A stretch of DNA of 64,000 bases from Darksidea phi (Eukaryota > Ascomycota > Dothideomycetes > Pleosporales > Lentitheciaceae). The notes beneath the pieces are model-generated. The model ran no database searches and had not been told where the DNA came from. It was given only the letters and a program-made list of their open reading frames with translations. The stretch lies in contig JASJFT010000074.1 of the NCBI GenBank assembly GCA_030770425.1, positions 62,001 to 126,000 on the forward strand. Reading direction: 5' to 3'. Made by a program: the position numbers and the translations under genes. The number at the start of each line of letters is the position of its first letter. Position 1 is the first letter of the stretch. Below are positions 54,201-63,928 of this stretch, piece after piece.

Positions 54201-56188
54201 GCCGCAAGACGCATCTCATGCGAAGGCGATCCCAGGCAGCGCATAATTGTTGGCTTCAAGGACTCCATAAATGATCCTTGTAACTCAATATTCGCCTTGT
54301 TCTGCTTAGCAAGAGAAAGCAGAGCATTCCAGAATGAGAGATGATGCCCATATATCGCCGATGCTGAACATAGAGAAGGCCACAAGCCCACCAATGAGTC
54401 GGGGTCATCGCTCTCAGCGACCAGGAACTGGAGCCCTTTCCCAACAGCTAGAACATCGATTGTGCGAGTGGCATCTTGGTCGCTAATCTCAAGAGCGCGT
54501 CTGAGTGCACCATCCAGATGCCTCGAAATGGACTGCTTGCTTGATTGCAGAAGGTTGAGACTGCCGATAGCGTCTAGAATCGCATTGCACTGATACGACA
54601 CCTTGATTAGGTCGTCGTTCTCGTGGTCTGATCGGGTGAGTTCCTGGAAACGCTGGACGATTGCCTCCTGCCACAGAGTCGATGGTTGTAACGAAGCTGT
54701 CAAAAGTGTACCATTCCTATACAAGTTAGGAAGTATGTGACAGAGGGCGTCTCCATGTTCGTGTGCCTTCTGGGCGATGAAACTAGTATGGAGTAAGCAA
54801 AAAGAGCCACACAGCGACCAATATTGTACACACCTCTTAAAGTAAGGGAGTAGAAGAGTGTTGAATCTTTCAGTGCCCAATTCCGCAAACAAATTGCAGA
54901 ACGGAAGAAAGTAGATCTCCCAGAAGCCTCTGGTAAGTCTCTCGAAGACTGAAACGTAGGGTATTGCGGAGTCTAGGGGGCAGTATTGGAAGACCACTGA
55001 GATGGCCGAGAGAAGTTCCTGCATTGACAAGGGCTCGTGTGCTGTAGAATTGTCGACTGCGTCTAGAAGTAGACCAATGACCTCCAGTATGGGTTTCCAT
55101 TGCGCAACCCGGGATCCCATTCTTACACCACAAATGTTGAACATCAGACGGGATGACAGTCCTACATAGCGTACATCAGGCGCCACTGTCTTCATGCGTG
55201 CAAGTACTGATTCTAGTAAAGGATAGAAGTTTTCCGCATCCGAGTGATGAATGACCGCGGTGACGGTACCTACGAGTAGAGGCTCCAGTGGTGGGGTGCG
55301 ATATTGAACGTATTGCTCATCGTATGTCACACGCAGTAACTCGTCCATTATGGCCGCGGCGCTTGAATGTAGACCGCGTTGCACCCCCTTTATCGCGTCG
55401 GCGACAAGAGTCATGAGACCCTGCTGGAACTCGTAGTCTTGTCCAGTGCCCTGTAATTCCTTAAGTTGCTCAGAGATGTGCCTGATGATCAACTGCAGAG
55501 GTGCCTTGTCCCGGTGATACATGGCGCCAGCCTTCCTAAGCAGGAAGCTGAGGGACTCCGCGGCGAACCTGGTCACAAAGGCTTTCTGGTGTTCCTTACC
55601 CAGCAGAGGCGCCATTAGGTCGAACACTGGCCGCAGATCCGGGACCAAAAGCCGGGAGAGATACTTGAACAGCCATGCCAGACATGTGAAGCTCCATTCG
55701 ATAACTTCAATGTCGGGGTGCTTTGCTGCCAGCTGCGCAACCGTCTTGACCGCCTGTCCGAAGTGCTTTTCAAACTGCACGCCCAGGTCGTGAGCAAAGT
55801 GGGCCAGCAGACTCAGAAGTGGCTCTTCGCTATGCTTGTCCCCCTTTTCGATGTATTCTATGAGTAGCGCGAGGATGCGGTCGCTGTGGTGGAGTACCTG
55901 CGGGAGGCTGTCGCAAAGCGGGGCGACCTGGCGGGCGAAGGTGGAAAATGCGGCCGAGATGTTGAGATCCCTCCATTCGACAAAGGAGTCCCTGAAGTAG
56001 GAGAAGGAGGCATTGAGCTCGGCATCGTCCAGAATCGTGCTGCGACCGCGGCGGACAGGCTCGATCTTGAGCTTCGCAATGCGGTCGGAGAAGGCTTCGA
56101 AATGGTGTCTGCGGGAGGATAGTGTGCCACCTTTGGTTCTTTTGGGGACGCGCAGCTTTGCGACGGGGCCCCGCGACATGGCAGCCAT
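48209..56188 (-). CDS. UTP20: U3 snoRNP component Utp20 (DRIM family)
   Basis: A continuous frame of 2659 codons, one of the longest in the window, made of HEAT-like alpha-helical repeats throughout. The N-terminus is KLRVPKRTKGGTLSSRRHHF. DRIM/Utp20 blocks follow: SRLLVPVLLDWALDERGAGI, SYSRWTRKDQKAMLSVFSKF, FKNPKVLYRATEV. The C-terminus is a basic coil (KKRRNEVKKIKRKEKSAEYR). Utp20 is a scaffold of the 90S pre-ribosome, needed for 18S rRNA processing in the nucleolus. A probable in-frame 51-nt intron lies at 54833-54783 (GTGTGT...ACTAG); removing it turns a Cys/Trp-rich insert into PYFKSFIAQKAHEHG and gives 2642 residues. It is divergent from the CwfJ gene across 293 bp. Confidence 0.94.
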   Translation of the reverse strand: MAAMSRGPVAKLRVPKRTKGGTLSSRRHHFEAFSDRIAKLKIEPVRRGRSTILDDAELNASFSYFRDSFVEWRDLNISAAFSTFARQVAPLCDSLPQVLHHSDRILALLIEYIEKGDKHSEEPLLSLLAHFAHDLGVQFEKHFGQAVKTVAQLAAKHPDIEVIEWSFTCLAWLFKYLSRLLVPDLRPVFDLMAPLLGKEHQKAFVTRFAAESLSFLLRKAGAMYHRDKAPLQLIIRHISEQLKELQGTGQDYEFQQGLMTLVADAIKGVQRGLHSSAAAIMDELLRVTYDEQYVQYRTPPLEPLLVGTVTAVIHHSDAENFYPLLESVLARMKTVAPDVRYVGLSSRLMFNICGVRMGSRVAQWKPILEVIGLLLDAVDNSTAHEPLSMQELLSAISVVFQYCPLDSAIPYVSVFERLTRGFWEIYFLPFCNLFAELGTERFNTLLLPYFKRCVQYWSLCGSFCLLHTSFIAQKAHEHGDALCHILPNLYRNGTLLTASLQPSTLWQEAIVQRFQELTRSDHENDDLIKVSYQCNAILDAIGSLNLLQSSKQSISRHLDGALRRALEISDQDATRTIDVLAVGKGLQFLVAESDDPDSLVGLWPSLCSASAIYGHHLSFWNALLSLAKQNKANIELQGSFMESLKPTIMRCLGSPSHEMRLAALGLLEIITAGHNEQVREVMNAALIIEQTPISLDSQRSISMRIGQLAKIYPDVSSDKWISEALPTFLFGLLHMRLSSVWDDVCSALKIICENKDGEAHVSRIAFVCLCQPDSHECSLHKATETSPPRYASVFECTNVMQLEHRISQQQMLFGPSSEQLKAAFEIEHARMPFVNSFSRTQALRLLNDLPDVAEKRSRLLVPVLLDWALDERGAGIVEIDNAENAEEPEQSYSRWTRKDQKAMLSVFSKFKNPKVLYRATEVHDAFLALLSNGDVEIQKSALKAILAWKDHAITEYQENLFHLLDDARFRDEISVFLDVGSDQSLVKEEHRSRLLPVILRLLYGRVISGKQGLEAKRKAVFQALTRFEEGAIQQFLNIALGPLSGVKIIRDGALDEDLLKKELLLPRRQIGMLNMLEDMLNTLKTTFVPFVGFVVDPILYCLIKASRNLSIATVSLEAENDGSQDVQTSMHRTIRQRALHSLSNIFQSCPEYSWADYSSVIVEELVNPRIQQFPIETAQSISGLLRLFSAWSKSPLTAPFLVEHNPDLLNKVVGCLEVPSAKDEVKRFVLDNILRPLISLVANEQVESTNDKIRRIRIASNIIQPYSNTILGQVGDLLRKSPSRELLDSGVQTVAELASHVVGSAESRNMIEISAFLLKQPSSRINAPTKFSLLKILHEFVPRCDNEELIELFSVIFDAICPLFAYVKDRQARTTLCDIIQDLSASIDDLVLVASLCHDLNAFSVSRLDEPDFERRSRAFDAINGDSAKPYSLTQWKPLVFNMLYFIKDNDELSIRVNASLSLRCFIQASTEIEASQGFICSAVLPGIHNGMRETSELVRVEYLAVLSQLVQTYHDWAPVADLHVLLSADEEASFFGNILHIQGHRRLRALRRLASHASLLQSSNIYHILLPLLEHFVFNKAEGESANSLAGETVKSISALCQWLEWPQFRSLLKRYIGYLAKKEDMQKIMIKLIAGLMDGLNQAGLAKDYNTSLLSNNEPSEPSDGDIMDIDKPTSTLTRTLPQQEKLTKDLVNNILPELNEFLRKKDDSNVSVRVPVAIAVTKVVLILPPTEIEARLPSVLLDISHILRSRAQDSRDMARNTLAEIATFAGPAYLGFILKALRVALQRGYQLHVLSFTLHNILVKLSDQLKPGVLNYCLADIVDVIMDDTFGLTGQEKDAEEYISQMKEVKSSKSFDSMDIIARCTTPSHLTELVLPLKALLQEKLGPRAVQKIDELLRRIGMGVLQNPSVKDRDILVFCYELIQEADKAHNPELVQRVDPKNRKYLINLRGAAKSGARHSATSYTYKITRFGLDILRTVLRKHEELQTPQNLSGFLPTMGDALVAGQEEVQISAIRLLTTIIKMPMRELDENCLVYVTEAVAAIKGAPSSNAEIAQASLKLITAILRERPNVEVKERHLAHLIKRIMPDIDEPDRQGVTFGFLKAVMNRKIIMPEVYEVMDKVAVMMVTNQTRSARDVARSSYFHFLMEYPQAKNRFKKQLEFLLKNLRYDHVEGRQSVMEALNLVLTKVGDNILQDELGLVFFPLIHSMANDDSSDCRTMAGALVKKVFERADSQHLKDFTSDLRSWLEQDEDRGLKRLGIQCWGLYLEATDAKPAELSFVLEQLQTTIEICLGRQDDDDWELIYYSLVVLSKLCKAFPDTVLTSKKEDLWAAVRSCVSYPHAWVKLTSAQLYGVCFADFARTNGDSGLGALPLEGSRGLQLTDGDMMRLTNAFLRNLFAPNVSEELCIQSVRNLAFLARCLAANGAMWNRQTIGGEEDDEDDAEDAALEVNETSGAANGNAEVSEEEWGGFSPSPEISNPKKINITPSTAIHRLVVRLSGIIRRETKIMKLSSLYPKSATMTLLETLTNRLSISSISSSLPYLLTTLSTLTDPATTIPRSTDPVFNDTYSTLIDKAREVMDILQKRMGTQEYLKVMGDVRKGVRERREGRRQKRKVEAVTAPEKWGKEKKRRNEVKKIKRKEKSAEYRGKRRGW

Positions 56189-56481
56189 GGCGTGAATAGT
56201 TGTGTGAAAGTCGAGGCGAAAGCTGCGTGGTGGAGCACTCGATAGATGCTCTGCTGAAATTATTTTGAGTAGCGCACGGGCCTCGCCTTAACGCCGATCG
56301 CCGACGCCTGCCAAAAGTTCAACTTTGGATGTAACCACAGCCTAGACACTGAAAAGCAACATATGTAGGCGTTTCACCGGTGCGGCACAGAACCTCAAGG
56401 AGCTTATGATCTAACTCCAGTCGCACGTCTGGGTCGACTGATTCGCTTTGGTCTTCTTTTCTGCCTCGAAACGCAGCAGCC
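56189..56481. promoter_or_regulatory. Divergent promoter between UTP20 and the CwfJ/Drn1 gene
   Basis: A 293-bp gap serving two RNA-processing genes. I see no obvious TATA box. Confidence 0.45.
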
Positions 56482-58162
56482 ATGGCCTCGAAAATGTAGT
56501 CTTCTCTCCGATATCACTTAAAGCTGGCTGACTCTCTATAGCGCTGTAGTCGGAGACCTGAACGGCCAATTCCCTGCAGTATTCAAGAAGCTGGCTGCGC
56601 TTCATACAAAAAATAGCTTTGCCTTCGCCATCGTTGCTGGAAATCTATTCGCGAGCCCGTCGGATGCCACTGACGAGGATGAGGCCAACGTACGGTCGCT
56701 CATAAATGGCAGTATCGAGGTGCCCTTCACGACCTACTTTGCCCTTGGTAGCAATGCTCTTCCCCCGCCGGTAGTCGAGAAACTGGAATCATCAGATGAC
56801 GAGCTCTGCCACAACCTGCACTTTCTTGGCAAGCGAACCACCATGAAGACGGCTGAAGGCATCCGCATAGTGGCACTTGGTGGCCGGCTTGATCCTAACA
56901 TCATTGCGGGGCAATCGAAGGACAAGTACCCGCCATACTACAGCGAGACCGATGCCAAACTTTTGCGAGGAGCTTCCACCGCCGACATTCTAATTACAAG
57001 CGAGTGGCCGGAGGGCGTCCGCAACCGGTCAAAAGTCGCCTTCAATCCAGATGTGCAACCCCAGGCCCAGCAATGCATTGCTGACCTCGATGCTATCCTC
57101 AAGCCTCGGTACCACTTCTCGACATCGGGCGCCTCGTTCTACGAGCGCGAACCGTTCTTTCACGTGCCAAGCGAGGAAACAGACGGACTCTACCCTATCA
57201 CTCGCTTCATCAGTCTGGCCTCGTACGGCAACCCCACCAAGCAAAAATGGATATATGCGTTTTCTCTGGATCCCACCGCAAGCCACCCTGTTTCTCCACC
57301 CTCAGGATCTACCATTTGTCCGATAACGCACCCAGACAACAAGAAAAGATCCGCTACCGAACATCACGAGTCTACCCTTGTATATGATGATGGCAACCGT
57401 CGGGGTTGGAAAGGCCACAAGCGGCGAAAAGGCGAGCCACGAGGCCCCATCTCGGCATCCGAATGCTTCTTCTGTCTTGCCAATGAAAATATCGCCACGC
57501 ACCTAGTGACCTCTATCGGTGACAGTTCCTACCTTACGACCGCCAAAGGACCTCTTTCGACTTCACAAACCTTTCCTAAATTAGGTTTTCCGTGCCATCT
57601 TCTGATCATCCCCTTCTCGCATCAACCCACACTGGCAGCCATGGAAGAAGAAGAGCGGCACGCAACATACTCGGAAATGCAAAAGTACAGAGCATCAATG
57701 AACAAGATGCTCAAGTCGCAAGCAGAAGAAGAATATGGATCCGTTACCTGGGAAGTGAGCAAATCCAGTCTACCGCACACTCACTGGCAATATCTACCGG
57801 TTCCCACCGACCTCATCCGCAAAGGACTCCTGGAAGCAGCCTTTAAAGCTCTCGCCGAGAATCTCCACTGGCCAACATTCACGAAAGAAGATATTGGCGA
57901 TGGATTCGAAGAGACTAGCGACTTCTTCCGAGTATTGATATGGGACCCAAAGGACACGGAGGAGAAGCATACAAGTCTAGTTTTGCGCTTTGATGAGAAG
58001 ATCAAGTTCCATCTGCAGTTTGGGCGAGAAGTGCTGGCTAAACTGCTACGGTTGGATGACAGAGTCGACTGGCGTGACTGCGGGCAGACGCAAGCGGATG
58101 AAGAGAAGGACGTGGAGAATTTCAAGAAAGTGTTCGCAGAGTTTGACTTTGCGGCCGACTAG
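56482..58162 (+). CDS. DRN1: CwfJ-domain protein, CWF19L1/Drn1 type
   Basis: Exon 1 is only 14 nt (56482-56495, MASK plus two bases) and joins through a 46-nt intron to exon 2 (56542-58162), giving 544 residues. The N-terminal domain resembles metallophosphoesterase-like CWF19L1/Drn1: AVVGDLNGQFPAVFKKLA, IVAGNLFA, TYFALGSN, RIVALGG. The middle CwfJ_C_1 domain is HIT-like (CFFCLANENIATHLVTSIG, then FPCHLLIIPFSHQPTLA). CwfJ_C_2 follows to the end (WEVSKSSLPHTHWQYLPVP, HLQFGREVLAKLLRLDDRVD). Yeast Drn1 helps lariat debranching by Dbr1 and associates with the spliceosome. Without the mini-exon the conserved GDLNG strand would be lost. Confidence 0.92.
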
Positions 58163-58377
58163 AGACAAAGCCGTATGAAGGCGGCTATACGCTTGCATGT
58201 ATGAGTAGTGTATGGGTCATTTAGCAATGATACTGCCCTGTAATGTATAGAGCGTTGCATTGGGGGATATAAATTCTTCTACTCCAGCATCAGTCGGAAG
58301 CATATGCAGAGGCCGCCAATCGTAAATACCCCCCTCATCAGAAGTCCCCCAATCCGATGGCACATGGTCCTGGTCGC

Positions 58378-59110
58378 TCAGCACGTGCCCATCATACTCG
58401 TGAGCGCACTTTTCTCCGCGCTTGTAATCGTCAGAGAGTACACGCTCTTCACCTTGATCCACATCTTGGCATAGGTGCAGTAATAACTCGCTATGGCTGA
58501 TTAGCTGGAGCTCTAAACCGTCTCTTCCACTTCAACACTCACTTAGCGGAGGCTTCCAGGCTTCTGGGCCCTTGTCACCCTTGGCCTGGTTGACGTCGTC
58601 GGTCACGGCGATGAGTTGGGGATTGGTGAGGTCGTTGGCAAATGCTTGACGTCGCGCCGTCGTCCAGGATGCGGCGCCAGACTGGGTTGTGTTAGGTCTG
58701 AAAGGGGACTTCTACGGTGCATGTGGAGAGAGGCGCACCTTCCAGGCATTGCTCAGAGGCACCATATGGTCAATATCGACGTCGGAAGCGGCCGTCCACG
58801 TAGCCCCGTCGTAGGGGCTAAACCATGATCCAGAGGTAGAGGCGCAAGAAGAGTCGGTCACGACATTCGTGCCATCGCGCTTGAGGACCGTCTCGCGCGT
58901 GTTGCACGTTCCGCTCTGGGTGATCCAGTGAGGGAACAGGTCGCGAGAGTAGCCCGTCTGCGAGCCTTGCGGCGCAACGGTGAGGCCGGCGAGGAGGCTG
59001 TTCGCGGTGCTGGTAGACGGAATGTTGGGGGGTGTTCGGCGAACGAGCTCTGGAGCTGGAAGGGCTGCGGTGAGCGCCGTAAAGGCCGAGACCAGAAGGA
59101 GAGACTTCAT
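58378..59110 (-). CDS. Secreted HNH-like nuclease, DUF1524/GmrSD-C family
   Basis: Exons 59110-58739, 58681-58543 and 58490-58378 (introns 57 and 52 nt) give 207 residues. A signal peptide (MKSLLLVSAFTALTAALPA) is followed by a possible propeptide ending in RR (24-25). The nuclease core has VDIDHMVPLSNAWK (Asp114-His115), SGAASWTTARRQAFANDLTN, then PQLIAVTDDVNQAKGDKGPE, where Asn and Lys-Gly complete the HNH-like site, and SSYYCTYAKMWIKVK. Cysteines at 69 and 89 probably pair. Such small secreted proteins are common in filamentous fungi and are thought to be extracellular nucleases for nutrient salvage or defence. Substrate untested. Confidence 0.9.
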
Positions 59111-60884
59111 CGTGCTGGAGGTAGCCGGGTTGGTGGATGCGCGCTTGCGACAAGTATGGGAGGAAGAGTAAAGTTATATACACTTTTGCAGAATAGGGAA
59201 GCTCGACCAATCAGCACTCGTCTGTCGAATCTAATCGACCTACCCTTCGCTTCATCTGCAAGGATAGGATGTAAAATGACGATCCTCGCGAATCTTTATA
59301 TGCACTTGCGGCCTCGGTCTTCACGACAAACGCAGCAAATCACCCCCAGGCCAATAGCAGACCCCACGAGCGCAGTCCGCGCGTACGACAACCGTCCGCT
59401 CCCCTTCGAACCACCCAACACAAGAGCCTAGGACCACCGCCTACCATCCCAAACCAGAAGGTCCGTGGGGCGGCCAAGGTTGTCTGTCTCGCACACCATC
59501 TACGCTCTCGGAGCAACTAGGCGAACGTCCTTCCACCTCCGCTACACCCTCGCTTTTATCGCGTAAGAACGAGGGCAACTTCCGCATGCGTAGACGGAAC
59601 CGACCTACATGCAGCACTAGCATCCCTGGCAACGCACTCGGAGGCTTTGAGACGCAGGTCCTCGGGTGGTAAGCTGGTGTTGTAAATGGCTGGGGGTCTG
59701 GGGGGTGCTCTTATCTCGTTGCGCCATTGGTGGTGTGAAATGCCAGTCACGTGACATATTCTCCCAAGCGTGCCAATAGAAATTACATGGCCTGATTGAA
59801 ATTCAACGCGCGACCCGTTAGTATGACGAGATGCTGGCAGTGTGCAAATGTGATTGGGTGCTGTATATGAAACCGGGGCGGCCGGTAGCGATAGTGGATA
59901 GTGCCGGGCGCAGTCAAGGGACATCTCCGAAAGTCCAGTGGATGAGATGGAACGAATGGGAGATTGATGTACGATGTCGAGCGGATGTGATTGTTGGTCC
60001 GCGCTTAGCGTGGCAGGTTGATTGAGAAACTTTTACGCAAGAGATCAGTGTACTCGCCGAAGCCACATTAGAGCGTTTCTTCTAATGAAGCATCCACCTA
60101 ATGATGGCGGGCAACGCTTAATGCACGTGATTTCGTATCATCCAGCTGCGCTAAGACCAGCCGGAAAAATCTTGGCCAAAAGAGGCTACGCCAAGCCGCA
60201 ACTATTCGCTCGTGCAATATCAGGGCTTTTGCGCCATCTCCTCTGTCTCTTTTCTTCTTAAACAAGACCCAAAAGTCTGTTGTTTTGGCCTCTTCAAGGG
60301 GTTTTCATGCGAAGGGATTTGTATGCATGTTTCCTGTCGACCGGGATAGGCCCGTCTGGGCCAAAAGCTTGCTTTGCCAACCCTTTAGTGCTGCAATCAA
60401 CGCCATAAGATGACATGCCGTTTCGGGCAGTTTAAGATGACGGTACTAACTTGGCAAGACGTATGAGACTCTTAAAGAGAGAGCTTTGGCTGCGCACTCG
60501 TTGAAACTTAGGTTTAAGAGAGACGGAGAGCGTTTGGCAAGCACATGTTGGTGTAAAGCGTATTCCTGCCCTGCAGTGATCAACCGTGCAATGTTCCCTC
60601 CGAATTTACACTTCCCACATGATTGCAACCCTCGGTCGGACCTCCTACAGACTCTCAAAATTGTCCGTATCACAGCCATGGGGCAACCACTTCTTCATAC
60701 CCCGGATATCAAAACAGATCCGCTAGCATTTCGGCCGAATCTTCTGGAGCCAACGGCGAGCTCATTTGTCAGCGGATGGAACACGCCGGCATAAAAGGCC
60801 CGGAGAATCGAAGCCGAAACATGCAAACGTCACCGCACAGGTGTAAACACTTACATCGTGGCTTTCCGCAGCAGTCTCCGCAGA
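59111..60884. other. Intergenic, 1.8 kb
   Basis: Between the nuclease and the FrnE-like gene, transcribed away from each other. No supported gene; frames of up to 167 codons overlap the nuclease 5' end and lack domains. Confidence 0.5.
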
Positions 60885-61647
60885 ATGACCAAATTCGATA
60901 TCAAGATTGTGTCAGACACCGTGTGTCCGTATGTATCTACGTCATACGCACAACTTGATGCAACGACTGACCTAGAAACAGATGGTGCTACGTCGGCAAG
61001 AAGCGACTTGAAAAGGCCATCGCCGCCTACAAGCAGAAGCATCCCGAGTCAGATGATACGTTTTCTACGACCTGGTTTCCGTTCTATCTCAATCCGGATG
61101 CGGGCAAGAGTATCGATAAACGGGCTTACTACGTTTCCAAATTTGGCGAGGAGCGAACGGCAGCCATATTCCAGAGAATGGCAGGCCTGGGGCAGGATGA
61201 GGGCATCAATTTCAAGTTCGGCGGGAGGACCGGAAATACGCGGGACTCACACAGTAAGATCGCGGGCCAGTCATCTCTCAATACCCTCGCTGATGGGACG
61301 TAGGATTGATCCAGCTGGGAAAGACGAAAGGCCCAGACGTCCAAACTCGTGTTATTGAAGAACTATTCGCGGCCTACTTTGAGAACGAAAAGGACATCAC
61401 TGCTCAGGACACTCTTCTAGAAGCAGCTGTAAAAGCTGGCCTAGACAAGTCGGAAGCAAAGGAATGGCTCGACAAGGGCAAAGGCGGACCAGAAGTCGAC
61501 AGCGAGGTGCAGGATGCGTACGCGCAGAACATCCACGGTGTTCCGCACTTCACTATCAACGACCAATTCGAGATTGGGGGCGCGCAGGAGCCGGCGGCGT
61601 TTGTGCAGTTGTTTGAGAGGTTGAAGAGGATGGACGGAAATCTGTAA
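60885..61647 (+). CDS. FrnE/DsbA-like thiol-disulfide oxidoreductase
   Basis: Exons 60885-60928, 60982-61253 and 61304-61647 (introns 53 and 50 nt) give 219 residues. The first strand (KFDIKIVSDTV) runs into the CPWC active site at 14-17, formed across intron 1. Then come YVGKKRLEKAIAAYK, the polyketide-isomerase-like FPFYLNPDA, an alpha-helical insert (FQRMAGLGQDEGINFKFGGR), and the cis-Pro loop GVPHFTIND followed by FEIGGAQEPAAF. This is the FrnE branch of the DsbA family; members oxidise or isomerise disulfides or act as glutathione-dependent isomerases. No signal peptide, so cytosolic. Reaction not known. Confidence 0.92.
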
Positions 61648-62232
61648 GGTGACGGGACTGCGATGTAGAGGAGCTTTGGAGGTGTGCTGTCTCCGACGTA
61701 TCAATTGATACACCTTGTAGGCGCTACCAATAAAACAGCTTGAGTCAAATTCGTCCTAGGGCTTGCGCATCCTGACCAACTTTCACGGACAACACTTTTA
61801 AAGGTTGTTGCCCCGGACGTACCTGTAGGGTCATTGCGTTCACGGATCTTCGCTTAAACCTCGGTCGCGCTATCTATGTGCCGTCAGTAAGATTGACAAA
61901 CGCAATAATTTCAAGGGAAGCGACACGCTCAAGACAAACGTTTTCGACGTGCTAGCACCCAATACAAATAAAAGAGAGAGATGGTACAAGTCGCGCGGTC
62001 AACAAATTCAGACGTCACATTCGCCTTGACCTGCCCAGCCCAACGCTTCCCCGCATCCAATCCTGGAAGAATGCTTGCTCAATTCCGGCCTACTTCCCAA
62101 TGCAGACGGTGGGAAGTCATGCCGCGCATATTTACCCCGACCACGGAATAATCGATAAACGTCACTATATAGAGCTATAACGGCCGGTAGCTTGGTCTTA
62201 TTTTCAATTGCTCCTCTCACGCGGTCGGCACC
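61648..62232. other. Intergenic, 585 bp, promoter of the mannanase
   Basis: Holds the 3' end of the FrnE-like gene and the mannanase promoter. A TATA-like CTATATAG lies at about 62165-62172, some 65 bp upstream of the ATG. Confidence 0.45.
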
Positions 62233-63790
62233 ATGAGGGCATCAATTGCATCTCCAACGTCTATTGTTGCGTTATTGCTATTGGGCGCAGATGCTCGATC
62301 AATAGCTAGACAAAATCATGCAGTCGATCCAAGCGACTTCATCCGCGTGGATGGATTGCGATTGAAAGATTCAAAGGGCGTTTTTTACCTCACTGTAGGA
62401 TACTCTACCAGCAGTTCCATACCACACATACTACCTTCCTTAGACATTAGCTGACATGATTACAGGGCTTGAACTACTGGGCATGTATGAATCTCGCCGC
62501 GGACGCCTCCCAAGGTGGCAACTACAGCCGCCTAACCACGGAGCTTGACCAGATGGCTGCCAAAGGCGTCAACCACCTGCGCATCATGGCATCGTCCGAG
62601 GGAGCTCCAACACCCCAACCCTTCCGCATGGCACCAGCCCTCATGGACGCCCCCGGCCAATACAACGAGAAAGTGTTTCACGGGCTAGACGTCTGCCTGG
62701 ACGAGATGTCGAAGCGTGGCATGCGCGCCACCATGACGCTGAACAATGAATGGCAGTGGTCTGGTGGATTCGCGCAGTACATCAATTGGGCGACTAATGA
62801 GACGATTCCGTACCCCAGTTCGTGGAATATGACAAAGGCGCCGCAACGCGAGGAGCCGGGCACCGGGTGGGGCGACTACACGACGACATCGGACGGCGCA
62901 AAGTCGTACACCGAGTTTGAGGATTTCGCCAACCGGATGTACGTCAACGAGAAGGCGGAAGCTTGGTACAAAGACCATATCAAGACGGTCATGCAGAGAA
63001 CGAACACGGTGAATGGCAGAAAGTACAACGAAGATGCGACCATTATGACATGGCAGCTCGCCAACGAACCGCAAATTGCGGGCTCAGGCGACGATTCCGA
63101 CACGCTGTATCCCTGGATCAAACGTATATCGACATACATTCGCTCGCTATCGTCCAAGCAGCTCATCAGCGTCGGCCTGGAAAGTAAACAGGGCGAGGGC
63201 GTGTTCAAGCGCGTACACAACGTTTCGACCGTCGACTATGCGACGTCGCACTGCTGGGTGCAGAACTGGGGCTGGTACGACATGTATGACCCGACCGAGG
63301 TGAGTCTGAGTGTTGCAAAGACGTTTGCCAAGACGTTTGTATCGGATACGAGTCGGTGGGCGAAGGAGCTCGGGAAGCCCGTCTTCTTGGAGGAGTTTGG
63401 CATGGCGAGGGATAACTGGGAGAACAAGGCGAAGGGGTATCCGTATCTCAGCAGCGCAAAGACGACGCATAAGGATGACTACTTTACGGTATAGTTCCCC
63501 ACTTCTTTCGACGAGAAGAATGCATGCTGATGTTGACATAGACAATCATCGGCGCAGTCGTAGACGACTTCAAGAAGGGTGGGGCGTACGTTGGAACTTG
63601 CCCTTGGGCGTATGGAGGTATATGGAGGCCAGAGACACAGCGCATGAACGAGTTTGGCATGGTCTGGGCGGGCGACCCACCGCATGAGTCTCCTGGCTGG
63701 TATGACTTGTATGATACGGACGAGGCGATGAATATTGTCGCGAAGCAGCAGAAGGATATCGCAATGTGGATCGAAAAAAACAAGGGCTAG
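62233..63790 (+). CDS. Secreted GH5 endo-beta-1,4-mannanase
   Basis: Exons 62233-62394, 62466-63488 and 63542-63790 (introns 71 and 53 nt) give 477 residues. A signal peptide (ASPTSIVALLLLGADA) precedes the GH5 barrel: FYLTGLNYWACMNLAAD, GVNHLRIMASSEGAPTPQPF, NNEWQWSGGF, the acid/base motif WQLANEPQ (Glu255), HCWVQNWGWYD, and the nucleophile motif FLEEFGMARDNW (Glu364). The C-terminus is WYDLYDTDEAMNIVAKQQ. The arrangement matches fungal GH5_7 mannanases, which cut beta-1,4-mannan in plant hemicellulose. There is no carbohydrate-binding module. Confidence 0.93.
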
Positions 63791-63928
63791 GATCGATAAA
63801 TGGGAATGGAAGACGCGGTGTTCTAATCGCAACAAGTCAGCTCCATCCGCTTTCGTGTCCAAGAAATGCTACTATTACAACCACCACTGACCCATGGTGA
63901 AGATGGCTAAAGCAACTAGCTCGTCCGA

